52,042 nt of DNA from Acidobacteriota bacterium (GTDB taxonomy: Bacteria > Acidobacteriota > Terriglobia > Acidiferrales > UBA7541): the NCBI GenBank assembly GCA_027307115.1, contig DAHUXN010000020.1, positions 1 through 52,042 of the forward strand, written 5' to 3'. Shown one piece after another: positions 7,889 to 16,338 of the stretch (position 1 is the stretch's first letter; the number at the start of each line of letters is the position of its first letter). Both the position numbers and the translations under genes were made by a program. The notes below the pieces were generated by a model that did no database searches, was not told the origin of the DNA, and saw only the letters and a program-made list of their open reading frames with translations.

Positions 7889-8395
7889 TTGAGCAGAGCC
7901 CAATATTCTTCCATAACGCAAAAAACGGCGCGCCCACCGCGCACATTCTGGACCGTCGTGTGGATCGGCCTGGTCGCCGGCACGCTGGACATCACCGAGA
8001 ACATCATCTTCAATCATTTTCGCGGCGTCACGATGAAGATGATTTTCCAATACATCGCCAGCGGCTTGATTGGAACGAAGTCATTCAGTCTCGGCGGCGA
8101 GTCAGTGGCGCTGGGCGTCGCGATTCATTACGCGATTGCGATGACGTGGACGGTGGTGTTTTATTTTTTGAGCCGCAAGCTGCTGATTTTGACGCGGCGC
8201 GCCGCAATTTCCGGCATTGTGTACGGCGGCGTGGTCTACGTGATTATGAATTTCGTCGTGCTGCCGCTGACGGCTGTTCCGCACGCGCCTCGGGCCATGA
8301 CGATGGCATCGCGCGTCAGCGGAGTGCTGGCTCTGCTGTTCTGCATAGGGTTGACAATTTCGCTGCTGACGCGCGAATACGCGCCGCCGGAATAG
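7889..8395 (+). CDS. Conserved four-helix membrane protein of unknown function
   Basis: The 168-residue protein has four predicted transmembrane helices: WTVVWIGLVAGTLDITENII, a segment from VALGVAIHYAIAMTWTVVFY, one from ISGIVYGGVVYVIMNFVVL, and VSGVLALLFCIGLTISLL. The conserved-looking features are the acidic DITEN in helix 1 and the NFVVLPL stretch. I do not recognise a named family. The start is a TTG preceded by GAGGAAAA; the first in-frame ATG would remove the first helix, so TTG is preferred. The gene lies 24 bp after the DUF1223 gene on the same strand. Confidence 0.75.
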   Translation: MSRAQYSSITQKTARPPRTFWTVVWIGLVAGTLDITENIIFNHFRGVTMKMIFQYIASGLIGTKSFSLGGESVALGVAIHYAIAMTWTVVFYFLSRKLLILTRRAAISGIVYGGVVYVIMNFVVLPLTAVPHAPRAMTMASRVSGVLALLFCIGLTISLLTREYAPPE

Positions 8396-8440
8396 CCGCG
8401 CGGTCTAGGTTCGCGGCCCTTTCCGCGCCCTGCTTTCATT

Positions 8441-8471
8441 TGTCATCCTGAGCGCAGCGAAGGATCTCGTC
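8441..8471 (+). repeat. TGTCATCCTGAGCGCAGCGA-type dispersed repeat
   Basis: The 168-bp spacer before scpA contains TGTCATCCTGAGCGCAGCGA followed by AGGATCTCGTCT. This is a widespread bacterial intergenic repeat related in layout to the TCATTCCGAGGAG element elsewhere in the window. Nothing else is recognisable in the spacer. Confidence 0.6.
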
Positions 8472-8563
8472 TCGAAGCGGCACCTAGCGTTGCCGCCAGA
8501 AATTGCACCGCCTCATTTTATTTGGATGCGGTCGAATTTGAATAGCGTAAACTTAGGGACACC

Positions 8564-9349
8564 ATGGCGGCGAACGCACAACCGGATTACAAAATTCAAC
8601 TGGCGGCCTACGAAGGGCCGCTCGATTTGCTGCTGGATTTGGTGCGCAAGCAGGAAATCGACATCCACAATATTCCCATCGCGAAAATCACGCAGCAGTA
8701 CCTCGACTATTTGCACCAGCTCGAAAAATTGAACGTGGATGTGTCGGCGGATTTTTTGTACATGGCGGCGACGCTGATTTACATCAAGTCGAAAATGCTG
8801 CTGCCGGTGGATCCGCTGGCTCCTCCGGAGGAGCAGGACCCGCGCGGGGAATTGGTGCACCGGCTGCTCGAACACGAGAAATTCAAGAACGCGGCCCAGA
8901 TGCTTTACGAAAAGCAGCAGCTTGAGGCGCATGTATGGTCGCATCCGGATTTGTCTCTCTATCAGAGCGAAGGGACTGAAGGCGAGTTGGTCGTTTCGCT
9001 TGTGGATTTGGTCAAAGTGTTTCAGCAAGTGCTCGAGCGGCGCAGGGAAGTGGCGAAGATCGAGTTGTCGCACGAAGTGGTGACCGTGGCGCAGATGATG
9101 GAGCAATTGCGGGCGCGGTTGCTGACGAGCGAAGGGCCTGTATCGCTCGCGGAATTTTTCGAGGCGTGCCCGTCGAGACGGTCGATGATTGTGGCGCTGC
9201 TCGCGGTGCTCGAAATGGTGAAGCTGCAGGCGGTGATGCTGACGCAGGAAAAAGCGTTTGGGGATATTTTGCTGAGGAAGCACAAGATGTTCGATCTGGT
9301 GTTTGAAGGTGGGGAAGCCATGTCGAAGATCGATGAGGAGTATTTGTAG
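8564..9349 (+). CDS. scpA: Segregation and condensation protein A
   Basis: This 261-residue kleisin bridges the SMC ATPase heads and, with ScpB, forms the chromosome-condensing SMC-ScpAB complex. The N-terminal family signature is clear: YEGPLDLLLDLVRKQEIDI, then IPIAKITQQYLDY and ADFLYMAATLIYIKSKMLLP. The C-terminal winged-helix part includes FFEACPSRRSMIVALLAVLEM. Length is normal for the family. It is followed after 183 bp, mostly tandem heptads, by scpB; in many bacteria the two genes abut, so the spacer is unusually long. The smc gene is not in the window. Confidence 0.97.
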   Translation: MAANAQPDYKIQLAAYEGPLDLLLDLVRKQEIDIHNIPIAKITQQYLDYLHQLEKLNVDVSADFLYMAATLIYIKSKMLLPVDPLAPPEEQDPRGELVHRLLEHEKFKNAAQMLYEKQQLEAHVWSHPDLSLYQSEGTEGELVVSLVDLVKVFQQVLERRREVAKIELSHEVVTVAQMMEQLRARLLTSEGPVSLAEFFEACPSRRSMIVALLAVLEMVKLQAVMLTQEKAFGDILLRKHKMFDLVFEGGEAMSKIDEEYL

Positions 9350-9354
9350 AAGAC

Positions 9355-9430
9355 GAGAGGCGAAACTCGAAAAGCGGAAAGCGAAAAGCGAAAAGCGAAA
9401 AGCGAAAAGCGAAAAGCGAAAAGCGAAAAA
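9355..9430 (+). repeat. Tandem heptad repeat (GAAAAGC)n between scpA and scpB
   Basis: From about 9358 the sequence is a tandem array of 7-bp units: an imperfect lead-in (GAAACTC, GAAAAGC, GGAAAGC) then six to seven perfect GAAAAGC units ending near 9428. A unit length of seven, not a multiple of three, argues against coding use, and the array lies outside both genes. Similar degenerate heptads occur at about 771-810, 1688-1730 and 22983-23010. Confidence 0.9.
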
Positions 9431-9532
9431 CAGACCCGTGCGGCTAATGAAACGTGAAGGCCTCACGTCAGTCCCGACAAAGCGCGTCGGGACGGGACGT
9501 GAGCTACAAGGTAGACGAAAAAAGGGGAATGG

Positions 9533-10345
9533 ATGACCGAACAGGAACTGCAGAGCGCGTTGGAAGCGATTATTTACGCAGCGGATGAGCCGGCGACGCT
9601 GGACCAGATCGTCGCGGCGGTGGGCGGCGAACGGGCCGAGGTGCGGGCGGGGCTCGACCGGCTGGTCGCTGCGTATGCGGTCGAGGAGCGCGGCGTCGAG
9701 ATTCGCAAAGTGGCGGGCGGCTGGAAGATGTACACGAAGGCGCAGCATCATGAAGTGGTGCGAAGATTCATCAAGGGCCTGCGGCCTCCGCTGCGGCTGA
9801 CGATGCCCGCGCTCGAAACGCTGTCGGTAATTGCGTACAAGCAGCCCGCGACGTTGCCGGAAATTAACGAGGTGCGCGGCGTGAATTGCGGCGGAGTGGT
9901 GAAGACGCTGCTCGAACGGCGGTTGATCACGACAGCGGGACGCAAGGAAGCGGTGGGGCGGCCGATTTTGTACCGCACGTCGAAGGATTTCCTGATGCGA
10001 TTCGGGCTGGCGGATTTGGAGGAGTTGCCGAGCCTGAAGGAATTCGAGCAGCTTGCGCAGGCGGCGTTGGGCGCGGACGAAGGGATTGCGCCGACGGAAT
10101 CGGAAGAAGAGGGAAGCGTGGCGCCCGCGATTGGCCGGCCGGAATTGGTGACGCGCGAGCCGCGGGCGAGCGGCGCGAGCGAAAATGATGTTCAGACAGT
10201 CAATGACGTGACTGCGGGCGAAGGAAGCGGCGAGAATCCCGCCGCGATTGAAATGAACCAAGGAACGCCGCAAGAGGTGTCCAGCGAAGTAAGTGAAGCA
10301 GATCCCTCCAATGACGGAGCGCAGGGCAAAGCCGCGGGACAGTAA
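9533..10345 (+). CDS. scpB: Segregation and condensation protein B
   Basis: The 270-residue product has the two winged-helix domains of ScpB: LQSALEAIIYAADEPATLDQ at the start, then PPLRLTMPALETLSVIAYKQ with PATLPEINEVRGVNCGGVV and GRPILYRTSKDFLMRFGL. ScpB dimers bind the kleisin ScpA and stabilise the SMC complex. The conserved part ends near residue 180; the remaining 90 residues are a low-complexity acidic tail (EESEEEG-like, Ala/Gly/Ser/Glu rich), probably disordered. Its stop lies 4 nt before the ATG of the next gene, so the two are likely co-translated. Confidence 0.96.
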   Translation: MTEQELQSALEAIIYAADEPATLDQIVAAVGGERAEVRAGLDRLVAAYAVEERGVEIRKVAGGWKMYTKAQHHEVVRRFIKGLRPPLRLTMPALETLSVIAYKQPATLPEINEVRGVNCGGVVKTLLERRLITTAGRKEAVGRPILYRTSKDFLMRFGLADLEELPSLKEFEQLAQAALGADEGIAPTESEEEGSVAPAIGRPELVTREPRASGASENDVQTVNDVTAGEGSGENPAAIEMNQGTPQEVSSEVSEADPSNDGAQGKAAGQ

Positions 10346-10349
10346 AGGG

Positions 10350-11327
10350 ATGAGAAAATATTTTCTCGCCATGGCTTTCTTCCTGCTCGCTGGCGCGATG
10401 CTTTCCGGATACGCGCGCGCACAAGGCGAAGTGCGCCTTTCTTATTTGGGCACGGCGGGCTGGGAGATCACGAACGGCAAGACAGTGATTCTCGTGGATC
10501 CGTATTTGTCGCGGCTGAAGATCGTGACGCCGGGCGAGCCGGTAGCAGCCGATGACGATCGCGCGAGTGTCGGCCTCGACGACGTGGCGCGGCCGGACAC
10601 GGCCGTTATTGACGCGCACATCAAACGCGCCGACTACATTCTGCTCACGCACACGCATATCGATCATGTGCTGGACACGCCGTACATCGCGCGAAAGACT
10701 GGCGCGACGGTGCTCGGAACGGAAAGCACGATTAATTTTGCGCGCGCGAGCGGCGTGCCGGAAAGCCAGTTGATGATCGTGAAGGGCGGGGACGACCTGG
10801 AGTTTGGAGTCTTCTCGGTGCGTGTGATCCCAAGCCTGCATGGGATTTTGCGGCATTCGCCACACGCGTCCTATTTCCCGAGCACGCCACCTTCGACGAT
10901 CTTTCCCCACGATGCAAAAGCGCCATTTCGGGTGCGCGACCTCGTCATCGAAGGTGGTACGCTGGCCTACTTCATCCGCCTAAGCGGCGTGAAAGTGTTG
11001 GTGTTTGGGTCGATGAATTATATCGAGCGCGAAGTGGACGGACTGCGGCCGGACGTGGCGATCATCGGTGCTGCGGTGGAGCGTCGGGAAATTTACAGAT
11101 ACACACCGCGCTTGCTGCGAGATCTCGGCGATCCGCGTCTGGTGCTGCCCACGCACTGGGACCGCTTCAATGTTCCGTACAGCACATCGCAGGAGCCTGC
11201 GATCCAACGAGTGCAGTCGTTCGTGGCGGAGGTAAAAACGGCTTCACCGAAGACGCAGGTGATTGTGCCGAAGTACTTCCAGCCGATTGTTGTGAAGGCG
11301 CAGGATCGCGCGGAGCGCAGGAAATAA
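10350..11327 (+). CDS. Secreted metallo-beta-lactamase-fold hydrolase
   Basis: This 325-residue protein starts with a signal peptide (MRKYFLAMAFFLLAGAMLSG, cleavage likely after ARA). It then has an MBL fold: YLGTAGWEITNGKTVILVDPY, the metal motif HTHIDH (THTHIDHVLD), an isolated His in PSLHGILRH, and a C-terminal LPTHWDRF. This pattern fits the L-ascorbate-6-phosphate lactonase (UlaG)-like group more than true beta-lactamases. The start was placed at ATG 10350, directly after AAAGGG and 4 nt past the scpB stop; an upstream in-frame ATG would overlap scpB by 53 nt and hide the signal peptide. The substrate is unknown. rluB begins 3 nt after its stop. Confidence 0.88.
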   Translation: MRKYFLAMAFFLLAGAMLSGYARAQGEVRLSYLGTAGWEITNGKTVILVDPYLSRLKIVTPGEPVAADDDRASVGLDDVARPDTAVIDAHIKRADYILLTHTHIDHVLDTPYIARKTGATVLGTESTINFARASGVPESQLMIVKGGDDLEFGVFSVRVIPSLHGILRHSPHASYFPSTPPSTIFPHDAKAPFRVRDLVIEGGTLAYFIRLSGVKVLVFGSMNYIEREVDGLRPDVAIIGAAVERREIYRYTPRLLRDLGDPRLVLPTHWDRFNVPYSTSQEPAIQRVQSFVAEVKTASPKTQVIVPKYFQPIVVKAQDRAERRK

Positions 11328-11330
11328 CCG

Positions 11331-12221
11331 ATGGAAGAGCGGCTGCAGAAAATTATTGCGCGGGCAGGAGTCGCTTCACGGCGGCACGCGGAGGAATTGA
11401 TTGCCGCGGGGCAAGTGGCGGTGAACGGGCAAGTGGTGACGGAGCTTGGCACGAAGGCGGACGCGGCGCGGGACCACATTCGCGTGTCGGGCAAATTGCT
11501 GCGCGAGCGCGAGACGAAAGTCTACATCATGCTGCACAAGCCGGATGGAGTGGTGTCGACGTTGCGCGATCCGGAGGGGCGCAGGACAGTCGCCGATTTC
11601 CTTTCGGGCGTGCAGGGGCGCGTATTTCCCGTGGGCAGGCTGGAATATCACACGTCGGGGCTGCTGCTGTTGACGAATGACGGAGACTTGGCGAACCGGA
11701 TGATGCGCGCGCACGCGTTGCCGCAGAAATATTGTTGCAAAGTTTCCGGTGCGTTGAGCGATGCGGAATTGCGCGACGTGCAAACGCGCGGTCGCGTGAA
11801 GATGCAGCGCGCGAAAGGCATGCCCGGCGGATGGTGGGACGTGACGACGGCGGGCGTCAGCAAAGATGCGTTTCGCGACGCGCTGTTTGCGAGCAAGCAT
11901 CCCGTCGAGAAAATGAAGCGGATCGCGGTGGGGCATTTGGAACTGGGGCCCCTCGGGCCGGGGGAATACCGTCACGTAACGCGGGACGAAGTGGCGGAAC
12001 TGGAACGCGCGGTGACGCGGGCGGAGCTGCATCCGGAGGGAAGCGGCGAAATTGTCGCGGCGCACGGGCGCTCGAAAGCGGCGGCGCGCGGACGTAATAT
12101 CACGGATGCCAAGCGCAGTTTTGCGAAAAAGCCCCACGCTCATAAAACGAGCATGGGGCACCCGAGAAGGCCAAACCCAAGCCGGACTATCCGGCGAGAA
12201 ACGCGAAAACGGCACCCTTAA
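11331..12221 (+). CDS. rluB: RluB/RsuA-type rRNA pseudouridine synthase with altered catalytic residue
   Basis: The 296-residue protein has an N-terminal S4 RNA-binding domain (EERLQKIIARAGVASRRHAE, about 1-60) and a pseudouridine synthase domain (YIMLHKPDGVVST, then LLLLTNDGDLANRMM). Family members isomerise a specific uridine in 23S or 16S rRNA. The catalytic aspartate lies in the motif GRLD; here the codon at 11643-11645 is GAA, giving VGRLEYHTSG with Glu105. All surrounding residues are conserved, so it is not a degraded gene. The basic C-terminal tail (about 255-296) contains a copy of the intergenic GGGGCACCC hairpin read as protein. It is the last gene of the scpA-scpB-MBL-rluB run. 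Confidence 0.92.
   Translation: MEERLQKIIARAGVASRRHAEELIAAGQVAVNGQVVTELGTKADAARDHIRVSGKLLRERETKVYIMLHKPDGVVSTLRDPEGRRTVADFLSGVQGRVFPVGRLEYHTSGLLLLTNDGDLANRMMRAHALPQKYCCKVSGALSDAELRDVQTRGRVKMQRAKGMPGGWWDVTTAGVSKDAFRDALFASKHPVEKMKRIAVGHLELGPLGPGEYRHVTRDEVAELERAVTRAELHPEGSGEIVAAHGRSKAAARGRNITDAKRSFAKKPHAHKTSMGHPRRPNPSRTIRRETRKRHP
12131..12165 (+). repeat. GGGGCACCC hairpin element inside the rluB tail
   Basis: GCCCCACGCTC, then a short loop, then GAGCATGGGGCACCCG forms a hairpin of the same class as the elements at 1.7, 19.4 and 23.0 kb. Here it lies within the coding sequence and encodes KPHAHKTSMGHP of the RluB-like protein, in the non-conserved tail. Confidence 0.65.
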
Positions 12222-12224
12222 ACG

Positions 12225-12716
12225 TCAAGGGCGACGCTTTCTGATGTATGCGGCTATTGAGTAGGTAACCGAAGCCGTGAAGGGTGTGGTGAAGAGCAAC
12301 TCGCCGGCACATTCGGAACCGCCGCACTCGGCCGTCGGCCCAAACAAGTTCGCAAGCATGTAGCCCAAGCGGGTCTTCTCTGGCGACCAACTCGCACTCC
12401 AATAACCAACGCTGTCATACATTCCGTACATCAGCCACAGCAAACCAACGGCCCAAACAAAGGTCGCTGCTTGGCCCTTCCGCACGCGAGGACTCACGAA
12501 GTAACCAAGCAGAAAGGCGGTCAAAGCGATTGCCGGCGAGTAAGGCTCCAGATAAGTGTTGTAATAGGCCCGACTCAAAAGCGCTTCCGGCAGGAATCCG
12601 ACAATCATGCCGCCAGCCGCCGCCACAAGATATTGCACCGCGAGAGATATTAGACTCCGCATCCACTGAGGAAGATATTCCCGCTCGGCTAACCAGGGCC
12701 CGTCCTTTCCAAGCAT
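12225..12716 (-). CDS. Hypothetical membrane protein
   Basis: This 163-residue protein has about four hydrophobic segments: LISLAVQYLVAAAGGMIVGF, SPAIALTAFLLGYFV, FVWAVGLLWLMYGMY and a weaker C-terminal one in FTTPFTASVTYSIAAYI. A small cysteine-containing loop (PTAECGGSECAGE) precedes the last segment. I recognise no family. The ATG at 12716 follows GGTGGGAA, a plausible ribosome-binding site. The gene converges on rluB with only 3 bp between the stops. It appears to stand alone, since the next gene upstream (hisC) is divergent. Confidence 0.68.
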   Translation of the reverse strand: MLGKDGPWLAEREYLPQWMRSLISLAVQYLVAAAGGMIVGFLPEALLSRAYYNTYLEPYSPAIALTAFLLGYFVSPRVRKGQAATFVWAVGLLWLMYGMYDSVGYWSASWSPEKTRLGYMLANLFGPTAECGGSECAGELLFTTPFTASVTYSIAAYIRKRRP

Positions 12717-12908
12717 TTCCCACCTTCTGCAATCTCATTCAATGGCCGCTAGTAATCATGCTTCGCCGCATACCTTAATGCACGTCGGCTTCGTGGCGCA
12801 TACTAGTGGCGCGTTTTCAGGTTGTGGCATGACAGCGGCGGATGGATGATACCACTGCGGTAGGTCACCGAACAGTGATCCAGTTGGGTTGGACGTGGGT
12901 GCGTCGCG

Positions 12909-12931
12909 GCACCCTTCGGCTAGAAGGGTGC
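12909..12931. repeat. 9-bp-stem hairpin in the hisC upstream region
   Basis: GCACCCTTC-GGCTA-GAAGGGTGC is a perfect 9-bp inverted repeat with a 5-nt loop. It is not followed by a T-run, so it is not a typical terminator. It resembles the GGGTGC-type repeats elsewhere in the window. The rest of 12717-13025 between the divergent genes contains nothing I can name. Confidence 0.5.
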
Positions 12932-13025
12932 GGTTTCCAAAAATAGCATAGGGTCGCCTTCGCCGCACTGGCGTGCAACTTTTTTTGAGAGCGGTTGTGG
13001 CGTTTATGAGATGCTTGGAGTCCAG

Positions 13026-14195
13026 ATGACGAAAGCTGTGTACGACGGAAATCCGCAACATATGAAGGCTGCGCGCGACGGGATACCGCAGTACATCCGC
13101 GAAATTGATGCGTATGTTCCAGGCAAACCTGTGGAGGAAGTGGAGCGCGAGCTGGGGATACGCGCGATCAAGCTGGCGTCGAACGAAAATCCACTGGGGC
13201 CTTCGCCGATGGGAGTGGAAGCGGCGAAGCGGGCGCTCGCGGAAGCGAATCGCTATCCGGATGGCGGGAGCTACTATTTGCGCGAGGCGCTGGCGAAGCT
13301 GCTGGATGTGCCGCGGACGAATATTGTTGTAGGCGGCGGATCAACGGAGTTGATTCATGTGGCTGCTTCGGTGCTGCTGGGGCCGGGCGAAAGCGCGGTG
13401 ACGTCTGAGGGATCGTTTCCGCTGTACTACATCGCGACTGAAAAGATGGGCGCGAAGCTGATTGCCGTGCCGCTGAAGGATTATAAGTTTGATCTGGATG
13501 CGATGGCGCACGCCATTGAGCCAGAGACGAAATTGATTTACGTTGCGAACCCGAATAATCCCACAGGGACGGTGTTTGACGCGGACGCATTCGCGGAATT
13601 CTTGGCGAAAGTGCCGGAGCGCGTGCTGGTGGTGCTCGACGAGGCGTATTACGAATACGTGGCGATGGCGAATTATTCGCGGTCGCTTGAGTTGGTGCGC
13701 GAAGGCAGAAATATTTTTGTGCTGCGGACATTTTCGAAAGTGTACGGGCTGGCAGGGATGCGCATCGGGTACGGGATCGGTCCGGCGGAGCTGCTGACGG
13801 AGATTGACAAGATACGGCTGCCGATTCCCGTGTCGGGCGCGGCGCAGGCGGCGGCGTTGGCGGCGCTCGATGATTTCGAGCACGTGCGGCGTTCGATTGA
13901 GGTGAATCGCGACGGGTTGGCGCAACTCGAAAAAGGATTGCGCGAGATGGGCGTGAAGTTTGTGCCGTCGGTGACGAATTTTATTTTGGTGGAAGTGGGC
14001 GAGGGCGCGGACGCATTGGCGGAGGAGATGTTGAAACTGGGAGTGATTGTCCGTCCGATGGCGTGGATGGGATTTCCGAAGGCGATTCGCGTCAGCGTGG
14101 GGACCGCGGAAGAGAATGATGCGTTTCTGCGGGCGCTGGGACAGTTGCAAACAGGCTCCGCGACCGCGAACAGCGGGGAGCGAGTGCGGAGTTGA
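13026..14195 (+). CDS. hisC: Histidinol-phosphate aminotransferase
   Basis: This class I/II fold PLP enzyme converts imidazole-acetol phosphate and glutamate to histidinol phosphate and 2-oxoglutarate in histidine synthesis. Key features are IKLASNENPLGPSP near the N-terminus, YPDGGSYYLREALAK, VANPNNPTGTVF, VVLDEAYYEY and the PLP lysine in RTFSKVYGLAGMRIGYG. The start at 13026 (MTKAVYDGNP) was preferred to an upstream ATG at 13011; MKAARDGIPQY at 13062 is also possible. Total length of about 389 is slightly above the usual 350-370. No other his gene is nearby, and some HisC-like enzymes act on Tyr/Phe, so substrate is inferred. The stop overlaps the next start (TTGA). Confidence 0.9.
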   Translation: MTKAVYDGNPQHMKAARDGIPQYIREIDAYVPGKPVEEVERELGIRAIKLASNENPLGPSPMGVEAAKRALAEANRYPDGGSYYLREALAKLLDVPRTNIVVGGGSTELIHVAASVLLGPGESAVTSEGSFPLYYIATEKMGAKLIAVPLKDYKFDLDAMAHAIEPETKLIYVANPNNPTGTVFDADAFAEFLAKVPERVLVVLDEAYYEYVAMANYSRSLELVREGRNIFVLRTFSKVYGLAGMRIGYGIGPAELLTEIDKIRLPIPVSGAAQAAALAALDDFEHVRRSIEVNRDGLAQLEKGLREMGVKFVPSVTNFILVEVGEGADALAEEMLKLGVIVRPMAWMGFPKAIRVSVGTAEENDAFLRALGQLQTGSATANSGERVRS

Positions 14196-14641
14196 CCGGC
14201 GCGAACGAAACAAGGAGAAGCGATACGACAACGGTGGCGACGAGCGATCCGATTCGCGAATTGCTTGAGACGAGCCGGACGATTGCGGTGGTGGGATTGT
14301 CGTCGAGCGTCATGCGGCCAAGCCACGGCGTGGCGGAATATTTGCAGCACGCCGGATACAAAATTATTCCCGTGAATCCGAACGAAGTTGAAGTGTTGGG
14401 CGAGCGGGCCGTGGCGCGCCTGGAAGATATACGCGGAAAAGCGGACATCGTGGATATTTTCCGGCGCTCGGAATTCGTGCCGCAGATTGTGGAGAGCGCG
14501 ATTGCGATTGGCGCGAAAGCGGTCTGGATGCAGGAAGGCGTGATTCATGAAGCGGCGGCGGAACGAGCGCGGGCAGCGGGTCTGATAGTGGTGATGGACA
14601 GGTGCATGTTGAAGGAACACGCGAGGCGATTTCGCGGATGA
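14192..14641 (+). CDS. CoA-binding domain protein (YccU-like)
   Basis: The 149-residue protein is a single Rossmann-type CoA-binding domain, the same fold as the alpha subunit N-terminus of succinyl-CoA synthetase. Motifs are IAVVGLSSSVMRPSHGVAEY, GYKIIPVNPNEVEVLGERA, DIVDIFRRSEFVP and KAVWMQEGVIHE followed by VVMDRCMLKEH. It lacks the catalytic and ATP-grasp domains of the ligases, so it probably binds CoA or acyl-CoA as a stand-alone protein. The start is a TTG whose last bases overlap the hisC stop (TTGA), implying translational coupling. The gene in turn overlaps the M28 peptidase by ATGA. Confidence 0.9.
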   Translation: MTGANETRRSDTTTVATSDPIRELLETSRTIAVVGLSSSVMRPSHGVAEYLQHAGYKIIPVNPNEVEVLGERAVARLEDIRGKADIVDIFRRSEFVPQIVESAIAIGAKAVWMQEGVIHEAAAERARAAGLIVVMDRCMLKEHARRFRG

Positions 14642-16278
14642 GGACACGAATGAGACGATTTCCGTATCGGCAAGCGATTTCGGCGGCGGCAGTGATGATT
14701 TTGTTTGGCGCATTTGCGGCTGCGGCCACGAATGACGACAAAGCGGAAGGGCATCGTTGGTGGGACGATGTGAAGTATCTGGCGAGCGACGATCTCGAGG
14801 GGCGCATGACAGGAAGTCCCGGATATCAAGCGGCGGCGGAATACGTGGCGGAACGGTTCAAGAAAGAAGAATTGAAACCTGGGGGAACGGTGGGTTATTT
14901 CCAGCCGGTGCAATTTGAGTCGCACCAGATTGACGAAGTGCGCACGACGCTGGCGATTGTGCAGGGCGAGAAAAAGACGGATTTGAGATTGGGCAAAGAG
15001 GCGTTTTTGCGGCCGACGGGCGATACCGCGAAGCAAATTGATGCGGGAATGGTGTTCGTGGGATATGGGATGTCCGTGCCGGAAGCGCACTACGACGATC
15101 TGACGGGCATGGATTTGCGGGGCAAGATCGCCGTTTATCTGACGGGCGGGCCGTCGACGATAAAAGATCCGTTGCGCGCGCATGAGGAGTCGACTGGCGA
15201 GCGATGGAAAGCGTTGAAGGCGGCGGGAGCGATTGGGATTGCGACGATACCGAATCCGTCGGCGCAGGAAATTCCGTGGGAGCGCATCGCGGGGAACCGG
15301 CAGCGGCCTTCGCTGGAGCTTGCGGACGCGACTTTGCGGCGGGATCAGGGAATGCAGATTGCGATGACGATCAATCCGAGCGATGCCGATGAGTTTCTGG
15401 CAGGGTCGGGACACACAATGGCGGAGATCGTGGCGGCGGCGAAAGCGAAGCAGCCTTTGCCGCGTTTTGCCATGGCGGCAAAAATACGGGCGACGATCAC
15501 CGTGGATAATTCTCCACTGGAATCGCCAAACGTCGCGGGAGTGATTGAGGGTTCGGATCCGGAACTGAAGAAGGAATACGTGATCGTAAGCGCGCATCTG
15601 GATCATTTGGGCAAGGGCGCGGCGGTGAATGGCGACGACATTTACAACGGAGCGATGGACAATGCGTCTGGCGTGGCGGCGCTGATTCAGATTGCGCGGG
15701 ATTTTCGCGAGTCAGGGACGAAGCCGAAGCGGTCCGTGATGTTTCTGGCGGTTTGCGGCGAAGAGGAGGGCGAGCTTGGTTCGTGGTATTTTGCGAATCA
15801 TCCTTCGGTGCCGGAGAAAGACATCGTGGCGGATATCAATATGGATATGTTTATGCCGCTCTTCCCGCTGAAATATTTGCAGGTGCAGGGACTGGACGAA
15901 TCGACGCTCGGCGACGACATTCGCGCGGTGGGAAAGGCGGATGGGATTGACGTGATTGAAGACGAACAGCCGCAGGCGAACCGGTTTATTCGCAGCGATC
16001 AGTACAGTTTTATTCAGCGAGGCATTCCGGCGTTGGCGTTCAAATTTGGGTACGTGAAAGGATCGCGGGAAGAGAAAATCTTCAATGATTGGGTGCACAC
16101 GCGATATCACGCGCCGTCCGATGATGTCGATCAAAAGCCTATCGATCAGGAAGCGGCGGGGAAATTCGCGCACATGCTTTTTTTGCTGGCGGACCGCGTG
16201 GCGGATCAGGCCGCGCGGCCTACGTGGGAGCCGACGAGCTTCTTCCGCCGATTCGCGGAAGAGAAGCAGCAAAATTAA
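14638..16278 (+). CDS. Secreted M28-family zinc aminopeptidase
   Basis: The 546-residue product has an N-terminal signal sequence (YRQAISAAAVMILFGAFAAA). A PA-type insert (about 120-290) with GMVFVGYGMSVPEAHYDD and LRGKIAVYLTGG is followed by the M28 catalytic core. The zinc-binding and catalytic residues are visible in VSAHLDHLG, GAMDNASGVAAL, CGEEEGELGS and ADINMDMF, with a final His in HTRYHAPSDD. It should be an exported enzyme releasing N-terminal amino acids from peptides. The start ATG at 14638 overlaps the preceding stop (ATGA); ATG 14650 is an alternative. It ends the hisC-CoA-binding-M28 run. Confidence 0.92.
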   Translation: MRTRMRRFPYRQAISAAAVMILFGAFAAAATNDDKAEGHRWWDDVKYLASDDLEGRMTGSPGYQAAAEYVAERFKKEELKPGGTVGYFQPVQFESHQIDEVRTTLAIVQGEKKTDLRLGKEAFLRPTGDTAKQIDAGMVFVGYGMSVPEAHYDDLTGMDLRGKIAVYLTGGPSTIKDPLRAHEESTGERWKALKAAGAIGIATIPNPSAQEIPWERIAGNRQRPSLELADATLRRDQGMQIAMTINPSDADEFLAGSGHTMAEIVAAAKAKQPLPRFAMAAKIRATITVDNSPLESPNVAGVIEGSDPELKKEYVIVSAHLDHLGKGAAVNGDDIYNGAMDNASGVAALIQIARDFRESGTKPKRSVMFLAVCGEEEGELGSWYFANHPSVPEKDIVADINMDMFMPLFPLKYLQVQGLDESTLGDDIRAVGKADGIDVIEDEQPQANRFIRSDQYSFIQRGIPALAFKFGYVKGSREEKIFNDWVHTRYHAPSDDVDQKPIDQEAAGKFAHMLFLLADRVADQAARPTWEPTSFFRRFAEEKQQN

Positions 16279-16338
16279 ATCGAGAGTTGGTAGTTAAGAG
16301 TTAAAAGTAAGAATGAGGTCTATTAAGGAAGGAGCCCC

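Noticed and set aside
9355-9430. CRISPR-like repeat
   Set aside because: Units are 7 bp in direct tandem without spacers and there are no cas genes.
8513-10372. Long antisense ORF of 619 codons across scpA and scpB
   Set aside because: It is low-complexity, Arg/His/Leu-rich and runs through the heptad array; it is a shadow of GC-rich coding DNA on the other strand.
12909-12931. Rho-independent terminator
   Set aside because: The stem is perfect but there is no T-run on either side.
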